Position numbers and translations under genes: made by a program. Below, piece by piece: positions 1 through 10,693 of a stretch of 64,000 nt of DNA. The notes beneath the pieces were generated by a model. The model searched no databases, had not been told where the DNA came from, and was given only the letters and a program-made list of their open reading frames with translations. The stretch comes from Paragonimus westermani (lineage: Eukaryota; Platyhelminthes; Trematoda; Plagiorchiida; Troglotrematidae): positions 55,873 to 119,872 of the forward strand of contig QNGE01001252.1 in the NCBI GenBank assembly GCA_008508345.1. Reading direction: 5' to 3'. The stretch's first letter is position 1. The number at the start of each line of letters is the position of its first letter.

Positions 1-215
1 AAGGATGAAAAGCAAAGTTCTCATTGGACTATGAAAAGCCAGGCAGACCATTCATCATACATTACATCAACAAAGCCGGAGAAAAGAATGGGTAGAAGAC
101 CACAGACACTCAGGTTTCTGAAAAGAAGAGCGGATTAATTCTCAACGACCAGGATGTTGGCGGATGCAGTCATTAACAGAAGTAGGATGGACATACTGAT
201 ATGACCTACCTGAGC
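1..215. other. 3' flank of LINE tail, no gene seen
   Basis: This stretch lies downstream of the LINE ORF2 end on the minus strand and may hold its 3' untranslated region. I see no poly(A) tract, tandem repeat tail or coding motif in it. Confidence 0.4.
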
Positions 216-650
216 CTAGCGTACTCGCCGCCTCTTCGCCAACGGGGTACTATGAGTACGTTGGTGACCTACTAGCCCCAAACGGCCAACGCATTCGCGT
301 CCGCACACATCGCAACTCCATATAGTCACGTCACCGCGACCTATGACACCGATGTTTCCCTTGCGTACCGCACGCTTCTGCTCGCGGCCACGCAATATTT
401 GCTCGTTGATCGCTCGGACGCCCGCCCGAACCGTATTCCTCCAAGCCGTCCGGTTTAACGCCAAATCTTCTCAACACCTGAAATCAATGTTACAACGTGA
501 AAGGCTCACCTGCACAACATCCTGGTACCTTCGCTTCTGGCCACCGGGATTTCGCTTACCTGACTTCACTTGTCCGTACAGTAACTGCTTCGGGATACGG
601 TCATCGCCCATCCGACGATGCACCCATACACGCACACACACACAAACACA
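216..650 (-). pseudogene. Non-LTR retrotransposon (LINE) ORF2, C-terminal fragment
   Basis: Read on the minus strand from about 650 down to 216, one frame encodes the extreme C-terminus of a LINE ORF2. First comes a segment containing DDRIPKQLLYGQVKSGKRN, which matches the conserved post-RT block of the form RMxDxRIPRQLLYGELxxGxR. Then comes a Tyr-Gln-Asp segment, and finally a single C2H2 finger, CDVCGRECVGRLGLVGHQRT followed by His, near the end. One in-frame stop falls in the middle, just after RCNIDFRC, so the copy is dead. Endonuclease and RT domains are missing, because the fragment begins only in the C-terminal domain. The finger is thought to help the ORF2 protein bind its RNA or DNA target; that is family knowledge, not visible here. 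Such tails are common in flatworm LINEs. The identification is firm; the exact clade is not. Confidence 0.8.
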
Positions 651-660
651 GCATCATCAT
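632..660. repeat. CA-rich simple repeat
   Basis: A short imperfect run of CA dinucleotides followed by CAT triplets lies at the 5' edge of the LINE fragment on its minus strand. It is probably a microsatellite seeded in the decaying element. Confidence 0.6.
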
Positions 661-1819
661 CCACCAGCAACAACCAACTTGCAATAGTTACGCACGGGCT
701 CGAGTCACACACCTGTGATACCAACAATCCTATTTCAGGGACAAATAATTCACACGCACAAAGTCAGACGTGGCAAGAAGAAACATCATTCTGAACCAAA
801 ACACAAAACACTGACGCCATCCAAAAATAGCGTATCTTCATTGACCTATCTGACAAGGCTGAACCTGTAGTGACCGAGGTTCTAATTAGAATATCCCGCT
901 AGATCGAAACAGCATATAGTGCTGACTATCACCTCAAGGTAGCAAAAAAGGTCAGGTGGTTACCGCCTACGTGGATCGAGAAATGCACGCTTTAAACGAC
1001 GATGGGTTAGAGATCTTTGTCAAAACAAACACCATGCATGCACCAGATCTGCCGGATTAATATACCTTGGGTGGTTCTACAGACAAACGTGTTAATGTAT
1101 ATTGTAGTTTATAGGGTAATATGGGACAAACATCCTGGTTATTTGAAAAGCGGTCACGTGAGGCCTGATATTACCAGATTCTATTTAAATCAGATATAGT
1201 TATGGTAGTTAGCATACAACTAAATCGTCGATGACCATTCACAACGGATCGGTGATAAAATGTCACTGTAAGTTGACCAGTCAGACCTTAGTTCGTCAGA
1301 TTGTTCTACCAGTTCACTTAGACGCAACCTCTTGCGCACTAGTGCTCTAACTCTGTGTGATGGGGAAACATCTATGGAACAGACGCCGAATTTGATAATC
1401 AACTGACCATGAACTTTTGCGTCAGTGTTTTACCGCTGTGTTGACACATTAATGGCAGTAGCTGAATAAGATTTGTCCGAATGAAGCAGTGGGCATCTTG
1501 CATTTCGTAAGGAACTACTAGTTAGATTAGCTTGCCTGAGAAAGCGTCTTCCAAGACTATCATATCGCCACCTCCGCACGAGCGTCGTCTACTAAGGGGT
1601 TCGGGCTCTTTATGCAAGTCGTGCCATTTCAATGGATCCATTCGAACAGAACATCTAAGTAAACCTTTTAGTGGGGGAAAAAGCATTGTGCTGTTGTCCC
1701 TTTTAGATGATATGAACTTCGGCCAATGGAAGTCTTTGTTGCTTCGTGTAAGACTATCATGCGTAGAGGGTGACGAACTGTCTACTGTCCTTGGTTTTAT
1801 AGTCTTTGAATACCACAGT
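651..1819. other. Unassigned DNA
   Basis: No recognisable gene, RNA or repeat. An open frame on the plus strand (1532-1891) runs into the PLE arm and has no family motif, so I treat it as chance. Confidence 0.4.
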
Positions 1820-2275
1820 CATGAGAACGACAGAGTAGCAAACAAGACTTGGTCTCTGTGTTTGATCGTCAGACTAATTACAACACAATAAATATGAAAA
1901 CAGTGATTAGGATGAACCAGAAAAACGGTCAATATAGGTTAGGAACGACGTGTTTGTTATCAGTTACGCAATTACTGGTCCAAATCGTGAGCTTGATTGA
2001 TTGTGGGCCAGGGGAGGTTGAGTGTCCGCACGAACTTCTTCTGAGCACAGAGGTCAGGGTTGGGCAATCGGATGCTAATGGCTTCGGCAGCGGTCAGCAT
2101 TCAGAATCTCACCATTTTTGATCGATTCCTTGGCACTCGGTAGACAATCTGAAAAGCATCTTTCTTACTGACAGAATGATTGGAGTCGGTCAAGTGAGCA
2201 ACAATCGCTCTTGAAACCGTTTTAATTACATTATTGTTTAACCACGCAGGATGATGATCACGCACTCTGTCCGAC
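1820..2275 (-). repeat. Left arm of 456-bp PLE inverted repeat
   Basis: This 456-bp arm is the reverse complement of 2806-3261. I count two differences: one near 1828 and one near 1911 (A versus G). It contains the last part of the GIY-YIG domain and the PLE 3' region. Beyond the arm, similarity to the other arm falls off sharply, leaving only weak resemblance over about 25 bp. No clear target-site duplication is visible at the outer ends. Confidence 0.93.
1833..1872 (-). other. Hammerhead-like motif, PLE 3' region (left arm)
   Basis: On the minus strand the CTGACGA box is followed 9 nt later by GAGAC, then by AAGTCTTGTTTGCTAC. The same motif follows the nuclease frame in other PLE copies of this window. 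A GTC triplet could close a two-base-pair stem III with loop CAA, as in minimal PLE hammerheads. Stems I and II do not form convincingly, so activity is doubtful. Confidence 0.35.
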
Positions 2276-2805
2276 AATCGCCTTGTACTACGACCAATAT
2301 ATGATGCTCGACACGAACAAACAAATGAGTACACACAGTAATTGGTTGTAAAACATGGAAGTTTGCCTTTCAGTTGTGACACGGTAACGGGTATTGAAAG
2401 GAATCTGATGCACAGTTGAGCGGCAAGGTAGGTTGTTTCGACTGAATTCCTTAGCTTTGTGGAAATAATTTTGGCCATGGGATCTCCCTTGAAAGAAAGA
2501 CAAATAAACGCAAGGTTCTTATTCACAGAGGGTGCCCTAAGTTTCAACTTTACCGCCTGCATCGCCTTCTGAAGGAAACGCATTGGGTAGCCATTCTGCA
2601 TGAACACTTCTTGTAGAAAGTCTGGTTTAGCTTGCAAAGTGTCTTTGGTGCATATCTTTGACGCTCTACCCATCAGGCATCGTATGAGATTACGCCTTTG
2701 ATATAGCGGAACAAAGCTGTCAAAGTGAATGTACTGGCCACTCCAAGTCTGTTTTCTGTACACGTTTCGTCGGACTGAACCATCTTCTCTTCTTACTATG
2801 CCAAC
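1972..2805 (-). pseudogene. Penelope-like element ORF, C-terminal part with GIY-YIG nuclease
   Basis: On the minus strand from 2805 the frame opens in the RT C-terminal block (GIVRREDGS, then VYRKQTWSGQYIHFDSF). It continues through the linker (RCLMGRASKICTKDTL, EVFMQNGYPMRFL) into the GIY-YIG endonuclease. The nuclease is at CVYSFVCSCRASYIGR with a downstream RLSDRVRDH, and ends HLTDSNHSVSKKDAFQIVYR. Tyr, Tyr-Ile-Gly and the basic Arg positions typical of the family are all present. A TGA interrupts the frame at 2099-2101. The homologous codon in the 55-kb copy is CGA, so this looks like a CGA-to-TGA nonsense change. The frame then continues with AAEAISIRLPNPDLCAQKKF to a TAA at 1972-1974. 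The RT palm is absent, so the copy is 5'-truncated at 2805 and abuts an inverted copy. PLE proteins prime reverse transcription on chromosomal DNA and the nuclease nicks the target (family knowledge). Confidence 0.9.
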
Positions 2806-3109
2806 GTCGGACAGAGTGCGTGATCATCATCCTGCGTGGTTAAACAATAATGTAATTAAAACGGTTTCAAGAGCGATTGTTGCTCACTTGACCGACTCCA
2901 ATCATTCTGTCAGTAAGAAAGATGCTTTTCAGATTGTCTACCGAGTGCCAAGGAATCGATCAAAAATGGTGAGATTCTGAATGCTGACCGCTGCCGAAGC
3001 CATTAGCATCCGATTGCCCAACCCTGACCTCTGTGCTCAGAAGAAGTTCGTGCGGACACTCAACCTCCCCTGGCCCACAATCAATCAAGCTCACGATTTG
3101 GACCAGTAA
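2806..3109 (+). pseudogene. Second, inverted PLE copy: end of GIY-YIG ORF
   Basis: On the plus strand the frame begins at SDRVRDHHPAWLNNNV and reads the last third of the GIY-YIG domain. It meets the same TGA after KMVRF as the partner copy, then reads AAEAISIRLPNPDLC to a TAA at 3107-3109. The shared nonsense codon shows that both copies came from one already-mutated template, or were homogenised afterwards. The catalytic Tyr and YIG are missing, so this copy alone cannot encode a nuclease. Confidence 0.85.
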
Positions 3110-3208
3110 TTGCGTAACTGATAACAAACACGTCGTTCCTAACCTATATTGACCGTTTTTCTGGTTCACCCTAATCACTGTTTTCATATTTATTGTGTTG
3201 TAATTAGT

Positions 3209-3246
3209 CTGACGATCAAACACAGAGACCAAGTCTTGTTTGCTAC
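3209..3246 (+). other. Hammerhead-like motif, PLE 3' region (right arm)
   Basis: This is the plus-strand counterpart of 1833-1872: CTGACGA at 3209-3215, GAGA at 3225-3228, a GTC triplet shortly after, and the CTTGTTTGCTAC block. It lies about 100 nt downstream of the PLE stop codon. Confidence 0.35.
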
Positions 3247-3261
3247 TCTGTCTTTCTCATG

Positions 3262-6200
3262 GCTTTAATGGGTATTTTCGAACGAATAGCACAATGTCAA
3301 ATCAAGTTCAGTAACACTCGCACTGGTACTAGTGGTACTTACATCAGACGGTATCGATCCTTTCGGTTCGGGTGTACTTACGACAGTTTTTACTACCTGC
3401 GACTTAGTTGGTCACTACGGTTTTCGAGCAGTTCAGACATAGTTTTTATTGCCAACATCCATTACACTGAGCACCGAAATAAAGCCATGTTCAATGTTCG
3501 TCTACTAGCGCCGGCATTTCTATAGCCACACAAAGCAGACAGAAGGTGGTCGCATTTAATCGTTTTTGATAGAAATCGGTACGTGGTTCATGGTGATTTC
3601 CACTTCATTTTGAATACGACCTGACATTTCAAGTATGTTACACTTCTAATCTTAGCACTAACTTACATCGTCACAATAGATGACCTTGTGTTGATGGGGC
3701 AACTAGTTTCCACGAATCCTGTTGTTTAACGCTACGTTTAACCAACTTGTGATAAGCGCTAGCTCGCATTCATAGTAGTCTCTCTTATCGTTCCTGTCTT
3801 CAGTCAAATGCCACGTCGATCCAAAACAGTACTGTTGAAAATCTGGCCTGATGATTATGGGTCGCGGTGTATATTTCGATTTGATTGTTTTGGTCCACAG
3901 AATCGTGACTTACTTTCCAGTATAATGCAACAAACAGGTGAAACTTGCGTATCTAGTCGGTTACCTTCAGGTTGGGTTTCCGTGGACACAAAGTAAACGA
4001 TGGGTGAGTTTCTTCGGATCTGTCCTGCAAATCTAACTAAACGCTTGTTCTTCGTTGCCATCGGTCGTATCACTGACTACGTGACCTATTCTATGCTTTT
4101 GAAATATACGTACAGATAGTTGTGTTGGTGTGGCTCCATCTATGCAGAAGCAACAGTATAGGGGTCTCAAACCAGAATGGCAGAACTACCGCTCAAGTAA
4201 GTGGGTAAAATCGCTCACTGGTCAGCCTAAAGCTGCAAGGAAAAGCGTAAATCCCACTTATTTGTAAGACTAGGGTCGTTTTGTACGCGTAACATTTAAG
4301 CCAGTTGAATTCTTTGGTTATTTTACTCACCGCAAGGATTATTTTTTGCAGTTTGTTAAACCGGTTTTTACCAAAATTTTGTAACGTATTTCTTGGTCTA
4401 TGAAAAAGTATCCACTGAATCAGCACTGTGTTGGTTGTGTTGGTGAATACTGTATACCTTGACGGGATCGTGTTTGTAAGGAAGGATCTTATCGTCAGCT
4501 TTTCATTTTTACTGAAGATGGGTGCTGGGATGCAATTTTGTGAATAAGTAGAGACCAAACGATACAAATTCCTTGCCCAACGACTGAGGACCAATGTCTA
4601 GCGTAGTTTGTGTGATTGAGAAAGGTCATTTATTGCAGTTGTTAATCAGATTGCAATGGTATTTATCTACTAATCACACAGAGAATAACCAAAATATCGA
4701 TCACTTTTCGGAGGTCGATATTCACAAATTTAAAGACTTTTTGTTGGCGTAGAAAAAGATGGGTAATTTCTTTCTATATTCCAACCCGACAGGAACTGTT
4801 GGAGATCTACCGGATCACTGACATCACCTATATATGGAGGGATCCTACTGAGACAAACTCGTGCGGAATTATTATGAAGCAGCCAGCGTTAGGAGAGAAC
4901 GGGTTTGAATTTCTGGGTTTCAAATTACGGAACGGTGTGAGTTCAGCTGAGATTTCAAAACCACTAGTGAACTTAACTGTTGACTAGTTATCATAATATT
5001 TTATTACCCCAAGGCTTAACTTACTGATAAGTTCATGCTACACCACGATGACCTGTTGGATTAGAATCGAATATGACCACACGAAGGCCGCATTCTTGAG
5101 CATGTGGGACATCTGATGGCTGCTTTACTGAAACCGTTCTTTTAAGATAGTCTTTGCTAACTATGGTGTACTACAGTCCAGAGTGCGATTTTTGACATTT
5201 TTTAGTCCCAAAAGTATGACATTTTGAATAAGGGTTACACACCAATGCATCGTACGGAATGCACCTAATATCTCAGTTTATCACGTTACGGTAAGATGCA
5301 CGAGTTTTCTTTTCAGCGGTTGACAGCGAATATGAGAAATCTGTCGGTTGGAAAGTTGAAGCAGCAAACTGTCGGTAGGTTCCAACCTTGAAAACCATGT
5401 TACTAGACTGTGGAATTGGTAATGCCTGAAGTAGATACAATAAGCTGACGAATAGCACGTAATTTTAATCTGAAAGATGAAACCAAAGACACTGTTTGAT
5501 AAGTGGACAAACCCATTCCGCAAGCGACTTACCTAGTCTTCTCTCTCAGAATAGTTTGATGTTACGGACAAAGCAACCTTGAACACGTGATTTAAGTCAT
5601 TCTTTACATTATGTGATAGAACATAACCCATCTCAGTCTACCACAGCTTGGAAATCCACATGTCAGTGCACGAAGCAAAACACATCAACCTTACGTTGAA
5701 AAGCCCGTGAAAAGTATAAAGGGGAGAGGGAAGGCTCTTATCAGCTGTTCGCACTTGAATATTAAGTTCTTTGTCTAAATAGACTGTGCATATTGACCGG
5801 TTATATTTTCCGAAAGTAGCTTTGCTCCGTTAAGTGAGTGGGTCTGTCAAAAGATAATTTTTTGAAAAGAAAAGACGTGAGCTGGATATAAAACACCCTT
5901 CCACAGTTGAACCTCCCTTGAATCACAAGAGAAAATTTATCTGTTGTTTGAGAACCAGGGCGTAGAGATGGTGTACTCTCAACAACAAATGAGAGAAATT
6001 GTAACACGTTCAATGCGAATCTAATCGAGCCGGATATCCCAAGGATTGCCAGGGAAGAATGTGAAGCATAAAACGAAGTTTTTGCCGCGTAACCAGCGGA
6101 AAGATGTCTATTTTCAACCCATTTTCCACGTCAAAACGAAACTATTAACGAGGGCACCTGTCGTTAACTGTTGAATGTAAGTGAGAATATCTACTCTGTA

Positions 6201-8646
6201 TCATAGGCTAGCGCAGTGTTGAGTACCAGTCCAACGTTTGTGTCACACTTCATGGGTAGGTTGTCAAGTTTTCTTTCGTCTTTCTGCATGTGCTACCTCA
6301 CTTGTCAAGCGGAACTGTAGGAAGGCCTTCGAAAATAGCTTGTAGACACGTTCTGAAATGACTTTTCAACAAGGACAAAAAGGTTTATTTCTAACGTGAC
6401 GGGTTCTTATCTGACAAACCCTGAATATAATTTACAATCGAAAGAATCGTTCAAAATTATAACTAAGGTTTACCAATGCTACTCCAGAACTGTTTAAGAA
6501 TAACTGCGACCAACACCAGAAGGTATTTTCTCTAACTGTTGCAATCTATATTTGTGTAAATCATCTATTTCTATCGGCCACTTATCTTCAAATTAGCTGG
6601 AGACCTAACAGTTGTGAACCTCTTGGTATCGACGAGCACGTGTTTTATGACGGTGCGCGTGATTGGTCAATGTCTGTGGCATCCGGCTACTGTCACAAAT
6701 TTTCCGGATCTTTGTATGTAATCCCTTACATCGTGTATAAATATGAACGCCCCTTGAGAACTACCGAAAACAGCTGCTTACACAACTGACTTCTTACAGG
6801 AGTAATCGGATCATGATGAGTTTTTTGTGAATGCGAAATGACCAGGGAACACACATTAGGTGGTGTATATAATAAAATGCCATTTACAAGTGAACAAGTA
6901 ATGAGAGAAGCCTTAATGTTTTCTGAAATTAACACGTCCCCTAGAGGGCACTTTTCACATGACAAGACTAAGAAATAATTGAACGACTCAAGTAGCACTT
7001 GGGGTGATCGGTCAAAACAATCCGATTTCCAGCAAACCCATTTTATTCACACAGTGTCCCGCCAAGGTCAAGATGCGCAGCAGGCGTTCTTTCTCCTCCC
7101 ACTACCTAACGGAGCACACAACCAACACTGTTTGTTATTACAAGTTACGCTAGACCAGACTTGGCTTCGACTCCGGTTTCTTGATCTAACGAATAAAACT
7201 TTAGACCTGACATGAAGTGGCATTAATCGTCAAATTCAGTTAAGTCTATTGTTCTACTCATATGTAGGATGAAGCCTGAAATAGTCATCTTCAAAACACA
7301 ACGAATGAACTGGATTTAGATAACCTACCAATACAGCAAACGCACCGGGGAATGAACAACTTTTTGAAATTCGGTTGAACACAGAAGTTATTGCAGATTA
7401 CAAAGCCTGTCTGAGCTGAATCAAATTACATTTGTCTTGGATTAGATGGGTCGCACAGTCAGTTAATCTGGGGAGCCTATCCTTGCTTGAAGACATACCC
7501 TTAAAACCACCTAGGTACAACGTAGGTACCGCGTTATGACGCCGATGGTGATTATCATGAAAGTAGTTAGGAATCTGTTGTCTTTATATGAAGGACATCG
7601 TGAAAAAAGCTTCAAAATAAACAGGGAGATTACTGAATGCTAAGGAAAGCTTGATCCGAAAACGTTACAATGGACATTTTGAGTACAGCACTTGTTGTTG
7701 AGAATGGCTGTTATGTGTGCATAAAGACTAGGAAGAATGCAGTTTGCTGGCGTTATGCGAAGTCACACAACATAATACATCCGAAGTACAGTGCACACAG
7801 GTTAGTCTAATTTTGTACATATATGTTTTCTATGCACAAACTGATGAGTTCAGACTGGTAAACAATTCACTACTATGGCATGTGGATGACCTTCTTCTGT
7901 TGACATACTGATTGTTCTGAGGTGGTTATCTACTGACATCAGCATTACTACATCACGTGCTTCATGTGACGTAAATCCATGGTTAACTGAACGTATTGCT
8001 ACACTGAGTTTTAACAACCGACAACCTCAGCACAACCGTACTTACTTACGCAGGGTCACTTTTTGAGTAGGATATTCACTAGTCTCTCTAACGGGGGAAA
8101 ATATGCATGTTGATGGTTTGACAGAATAGCAGCTGGATAGCAATTTTTCCGTGAAAGCAAGTTTAATTCGAACTTTTCAAGTTGACTCTCTTTATGTTAT
8201 TGATCCGCTTAATTAGAAGCTACAGGTTTATCGTAAACTGGAATAACATGCGCCAGGCTACATTTCTAGGGCCTCTTAAATGAATGTTTAATCTACATTA
8301 TCACCTCATTGCGACAGCGGACCTAAGGTTTCGTTTATACACTGGTCACTGAACCGAACATCACCGAAATGGTAAGGTTGTTCACAATTGCACTTAGATG
8401 TGTGGAATTTTGACCCACCCTCGTGCATACAGTAGAGCTTAGTTCAAGCCTTGCGGTTGCGACAGCCCACCACCTACCTCATGTCCGATCAAATTGCTAC
8501 GGTTACAGTCGGGTGAAGATTGTAACGTAAATCCCATCAAAATGTTGCCTGTGTGTCTGTTCATGATGTGGTTGATCTTGTGGTTGAACTTGCTGCTTAT
8601 TTCGTTTGTTTCGCCGTAACAACCCTGTTTGATATAAACGTTATAC
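3262..8646. other. Unassigned DNA
   Basis: No gene, RNA or clear transposon was recognised. The first 25-30 bp resemble the reverse complement of about 27,900, suggesting that the PLE family tail extends slightly past the arm. A short patch at about 7,125-7,150 weakly resembles the PLE 3' region but is too short to call. Confidence 0.4.
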
Positions 8647-8692
8647 ATTTAGCCTGCTGTTAAGTAACCGAAAACGAGCTTGTTCGCTACAC
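8647..8692 (+). repeat. PLE-associated hammerhead-like motif, solo copy
   Basis: A 46-bp stretch matches 53,580-53,625 at 38 of 46 positions without gaps. It shares the block GAAAACGAGCTTGTTCG. The CTGATGA box has decayed to CTGCTGT. Weak similarity to the 53.5-kb PLE tail reaches back to about 8,620, so this is a relic PLE end with no recognisable reading frame beside it. Confidence 0.6.
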
Positions 8693-10285
8693 AGTTTTTC
8701 TGTCATTTTACTAGATGATCCGATTAGATGGAGTCATGAAACTCCCTGGGTTTAGTGGAAATTAGTTACTTTAGTTGTATGTGCTTCGGTATTCATTGAC
8801 CGTCTCCCGTAAACATCTTGAGTTCCATTTATCCGGTTCGTCAAAACAGAGATGAAATGTTGAGAAGTGGATGTATTCCGGTTCACTCCCATTACTCGCA
8901 AGCCCACTTGACTCATTGGCCCAAAGTTTCTGAGTAATGTAAACCTCTTTCGCTTGGAAATGTGTAGAAGTAAATCACAATAACACTTTCTTTTGGCTTG
9001 TCAACCACACAATATGCGAATGTGGTTTTTTGTAGGTAGCTGAATTGCACCAAAACTTCAAAGGGACTGTTTACTGTCTTAATAGCAGAATTGGGACCAA
9101 CTCAACTAAGGTAAGGTAAAAAAAACGCATATCACTAAAATTGGATTATACCTTCCATTTAGTCGAAACGGTTTACAAATCATGTCATCTCGAAGTAACA
9201 GTAGTAGAGAAAATCGGTCGATTTTAACGAACTCTATTAGAAAAGGAAAATACCTGAGATAATTGTTCACATATCTTTTTGTGCGTGTTGAAGTACTTGC
9301 TAAAAAACGCAAACGAAAGTAGTTTTTGGGTGTCTAACAAACTGTTGATATTCCATAAATTCTCCCCAGTTGAACATGGCAGAAATGCGGCTGTAGCCAA
9401 GTTAGACTTTCACCCGTGCTCATACTGTTTGCCTATATCTAAGTCTGGCATAATAATAACTCACCAGGTAGCTGAATAGTAGAAAAGCAATTTCACTTTG
9501 GTGTTTACTTCTTCCACAAACAGTTGTAAATATATCAGGCACTTGATGACTAAGAGTTACGCCATCAGGTGTAATGCAGAGGCTGGGCGCTTAATTTAAG
9601 GAGACTAACTGAAGCCCACACTTAGCCTGTTAGTCTGAAGCTTTCCAGTAGAGCTTACCCGCGGTTGGCCGTTCGATATTGTTGTTAGCCATCTGTTACG
9701 TGTTGAACTGTGCCTATTTTACTTTCGGTAGGTTTTGAATGGATTGATACACTCAGAATTTTTACCACCTTCCCTTAAAAATTTCTTTCTCATTCATACT
9801 CTTACACTGGTCGCTTTTCTTAACTGGTTTCACTAAACCCATTATGCTATCATTATGGTGTCGAACTGTGCACACAGACACTTTCGGTTTCCTCAAGTCT
9901 ATAACCTTTTACAAATCTTGTACAGTTAGGACGGTGTTCTCCTATAAGTTCCGACCTCATGCTGCCCCAAACGTGTTTGAAAAGAGCTAATTGGTAGGTG
10001 ATTATGTTAGCTGCCTCACTACTTAGTAATAATGTAAACTGTCCATTCGGTTTGGCGTCAAATGGGAGGTTGCCAAGTATTACGTAACTGACGTAGACGG
10101 AATTATCGTTGGTATCATCTGATTCAATCCCACTGAACAGCCTTCCGGTTTTTAGCCCAATTAGTAATAAGAGGTTATGTCCTTCGATTATGGTCAGACG
10201 AACATAAAATCCAAACCCAGGTTAGTACTAGTTAAGGAAAACCGCAAGCAAATATTAGATTGGGAAATTTTACGCATGATATAAG
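8693..10285. other. Unassigned DNA
   Basis: Nothing recognisable: no RT motif, tRNA-like box pair, tandem repeat or convincing exon. Confidence 0.4.
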
Positions 10286-10297
10286 CTAGGGCTTAAA

Positions 10298-10312
10298 GGT
10301 GTTACGGAACTT
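10298..10312 (+). repeat. 15-bp direct repeat (left target-site duplication)
   Basis: GGTGTTACGGAACTT is repeated exactly at 10,583-10,597 on the other side of the fold-back element. This is the expected signature of a staggered-cut insertion. Confidence 0.85.
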
Positions 10313-10578
10313 TAGCACATCCGAACCGTATACAGAACGGATATGCGAAAATATACTGTGCGTTGTGCTGGCGTTCATTATCAAGTAAATCCTTGGTTAA
10401 GTCACAACGAAAATCGCTTGATAAAGGCTCTCCGAGAGGGTCGAAACGTTACTAAACCGATAACTCTTTGGCTTTTAACTCGTTGTGGCTCAACCAAGGA
10501 TTTACTTGATAATGAACGCCAGCACAACGCACAATATATTTTTGCATATCCGTTCTGTATACGGTTCGGATGTACTAA
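10312..10578. mobile_element. Fold-back (palindromic) element with 99-nt arms
   Basis: The arms 10,312-10,410 and 10,480-10,578 are inverted copies of equal length with about five mismatches. They enclose a 69-nt loop. The element is bounded by exact 15-bp direct repeats, longer than most DNA-transposon duplications and more typical of target-primed retrotransposition. The loop contains CTCTCCGAGAGGGTCGAAAC, a small hairpin followed by GAAAC. It is preceded by TTGATAA, which recalls a degenerate hammerhead or the 5' region of Penelope-like elements. No protein is encoded. I infer a non-autonomous PLE-related inverted element; a MITE is the main alternative. Confidence 0.8.
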
Positions 10579-10582
10579 CTTT

Positions 10583-10597
10583 GGTGTTACGGAACTT
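10583..10597 (+). repeat. 15-bp direct repeat (right target-site duplication)
   Basis: Exact copy of 10,298-10,312, lying 4 nt outside the right arm of the fold-back element. Confidence 0.85.
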
Positions 10598-10693
10598 CTT
10601 CAGGTTGCACAGTTTAAATGTGAGGGTGAGTACGTGTACTTACAAAAGCTGGCGGAACAGCGGCAATTTACAAAGATGGAAGAGGTGAAGTAA

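Larger units (their letters stand above)
2806..3261 (+). repeat. Right arm of 456-bp PLE inverted repeat
   Basis: This is the reverse complement of 1820-2275 and exactly the same length. It begins in the middle of the GIY-YIG domain, immediately after the first PLE copy ends, with no spacer. The arrangement is two 5'-truncated PLE ends joined head-to-head with their 3' ends pointing outward. Confidence 0.93.
10286..10684 (+). pseudogene. Possible exon interrupted by fold-back element
   Basis: If the fold-back insertion and one copy of its 15-bp duplication are removed, the flanks join into one open frame. It reads LGLKGVTEL and then LQVAQFKCEGEYVYLQKLAE and QRQFTKMEE, ending at an AG/GTGAAGT donor-like site at 10,683-10,691. 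An AG acceptor-like dinucleotide lies at 10,284-10,285. With the insertion present, the frame meets TAG at 10,313-10,315, directly at the junction. The charged, low-stop composition looks coding, but I do not recognise a family and the exon would be short. It could equally be a chance frame. Confidence 0.2.

Noticed and set aside
1849..3232. Two almost identical 90-residue frames at 1849-2121 (+) and 2960-3232 (-)
   Set aside because: They are the antisense of the two PLE arms. Their similarity reflects the inverted repeat, not a protein family.
7125..7190. Weak similarity to the PLE 3' region (TTTGTTATTACAAGTTACGC)
   Set aside because: Only about 20 bp are alike; it could be coincidence.
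10343..10693. A 116-codon frame spanning the fold-back element
   Set aside because: Most of it is translated palindrome. Only the last third, outside the element, looks coding-like and is treated separately.
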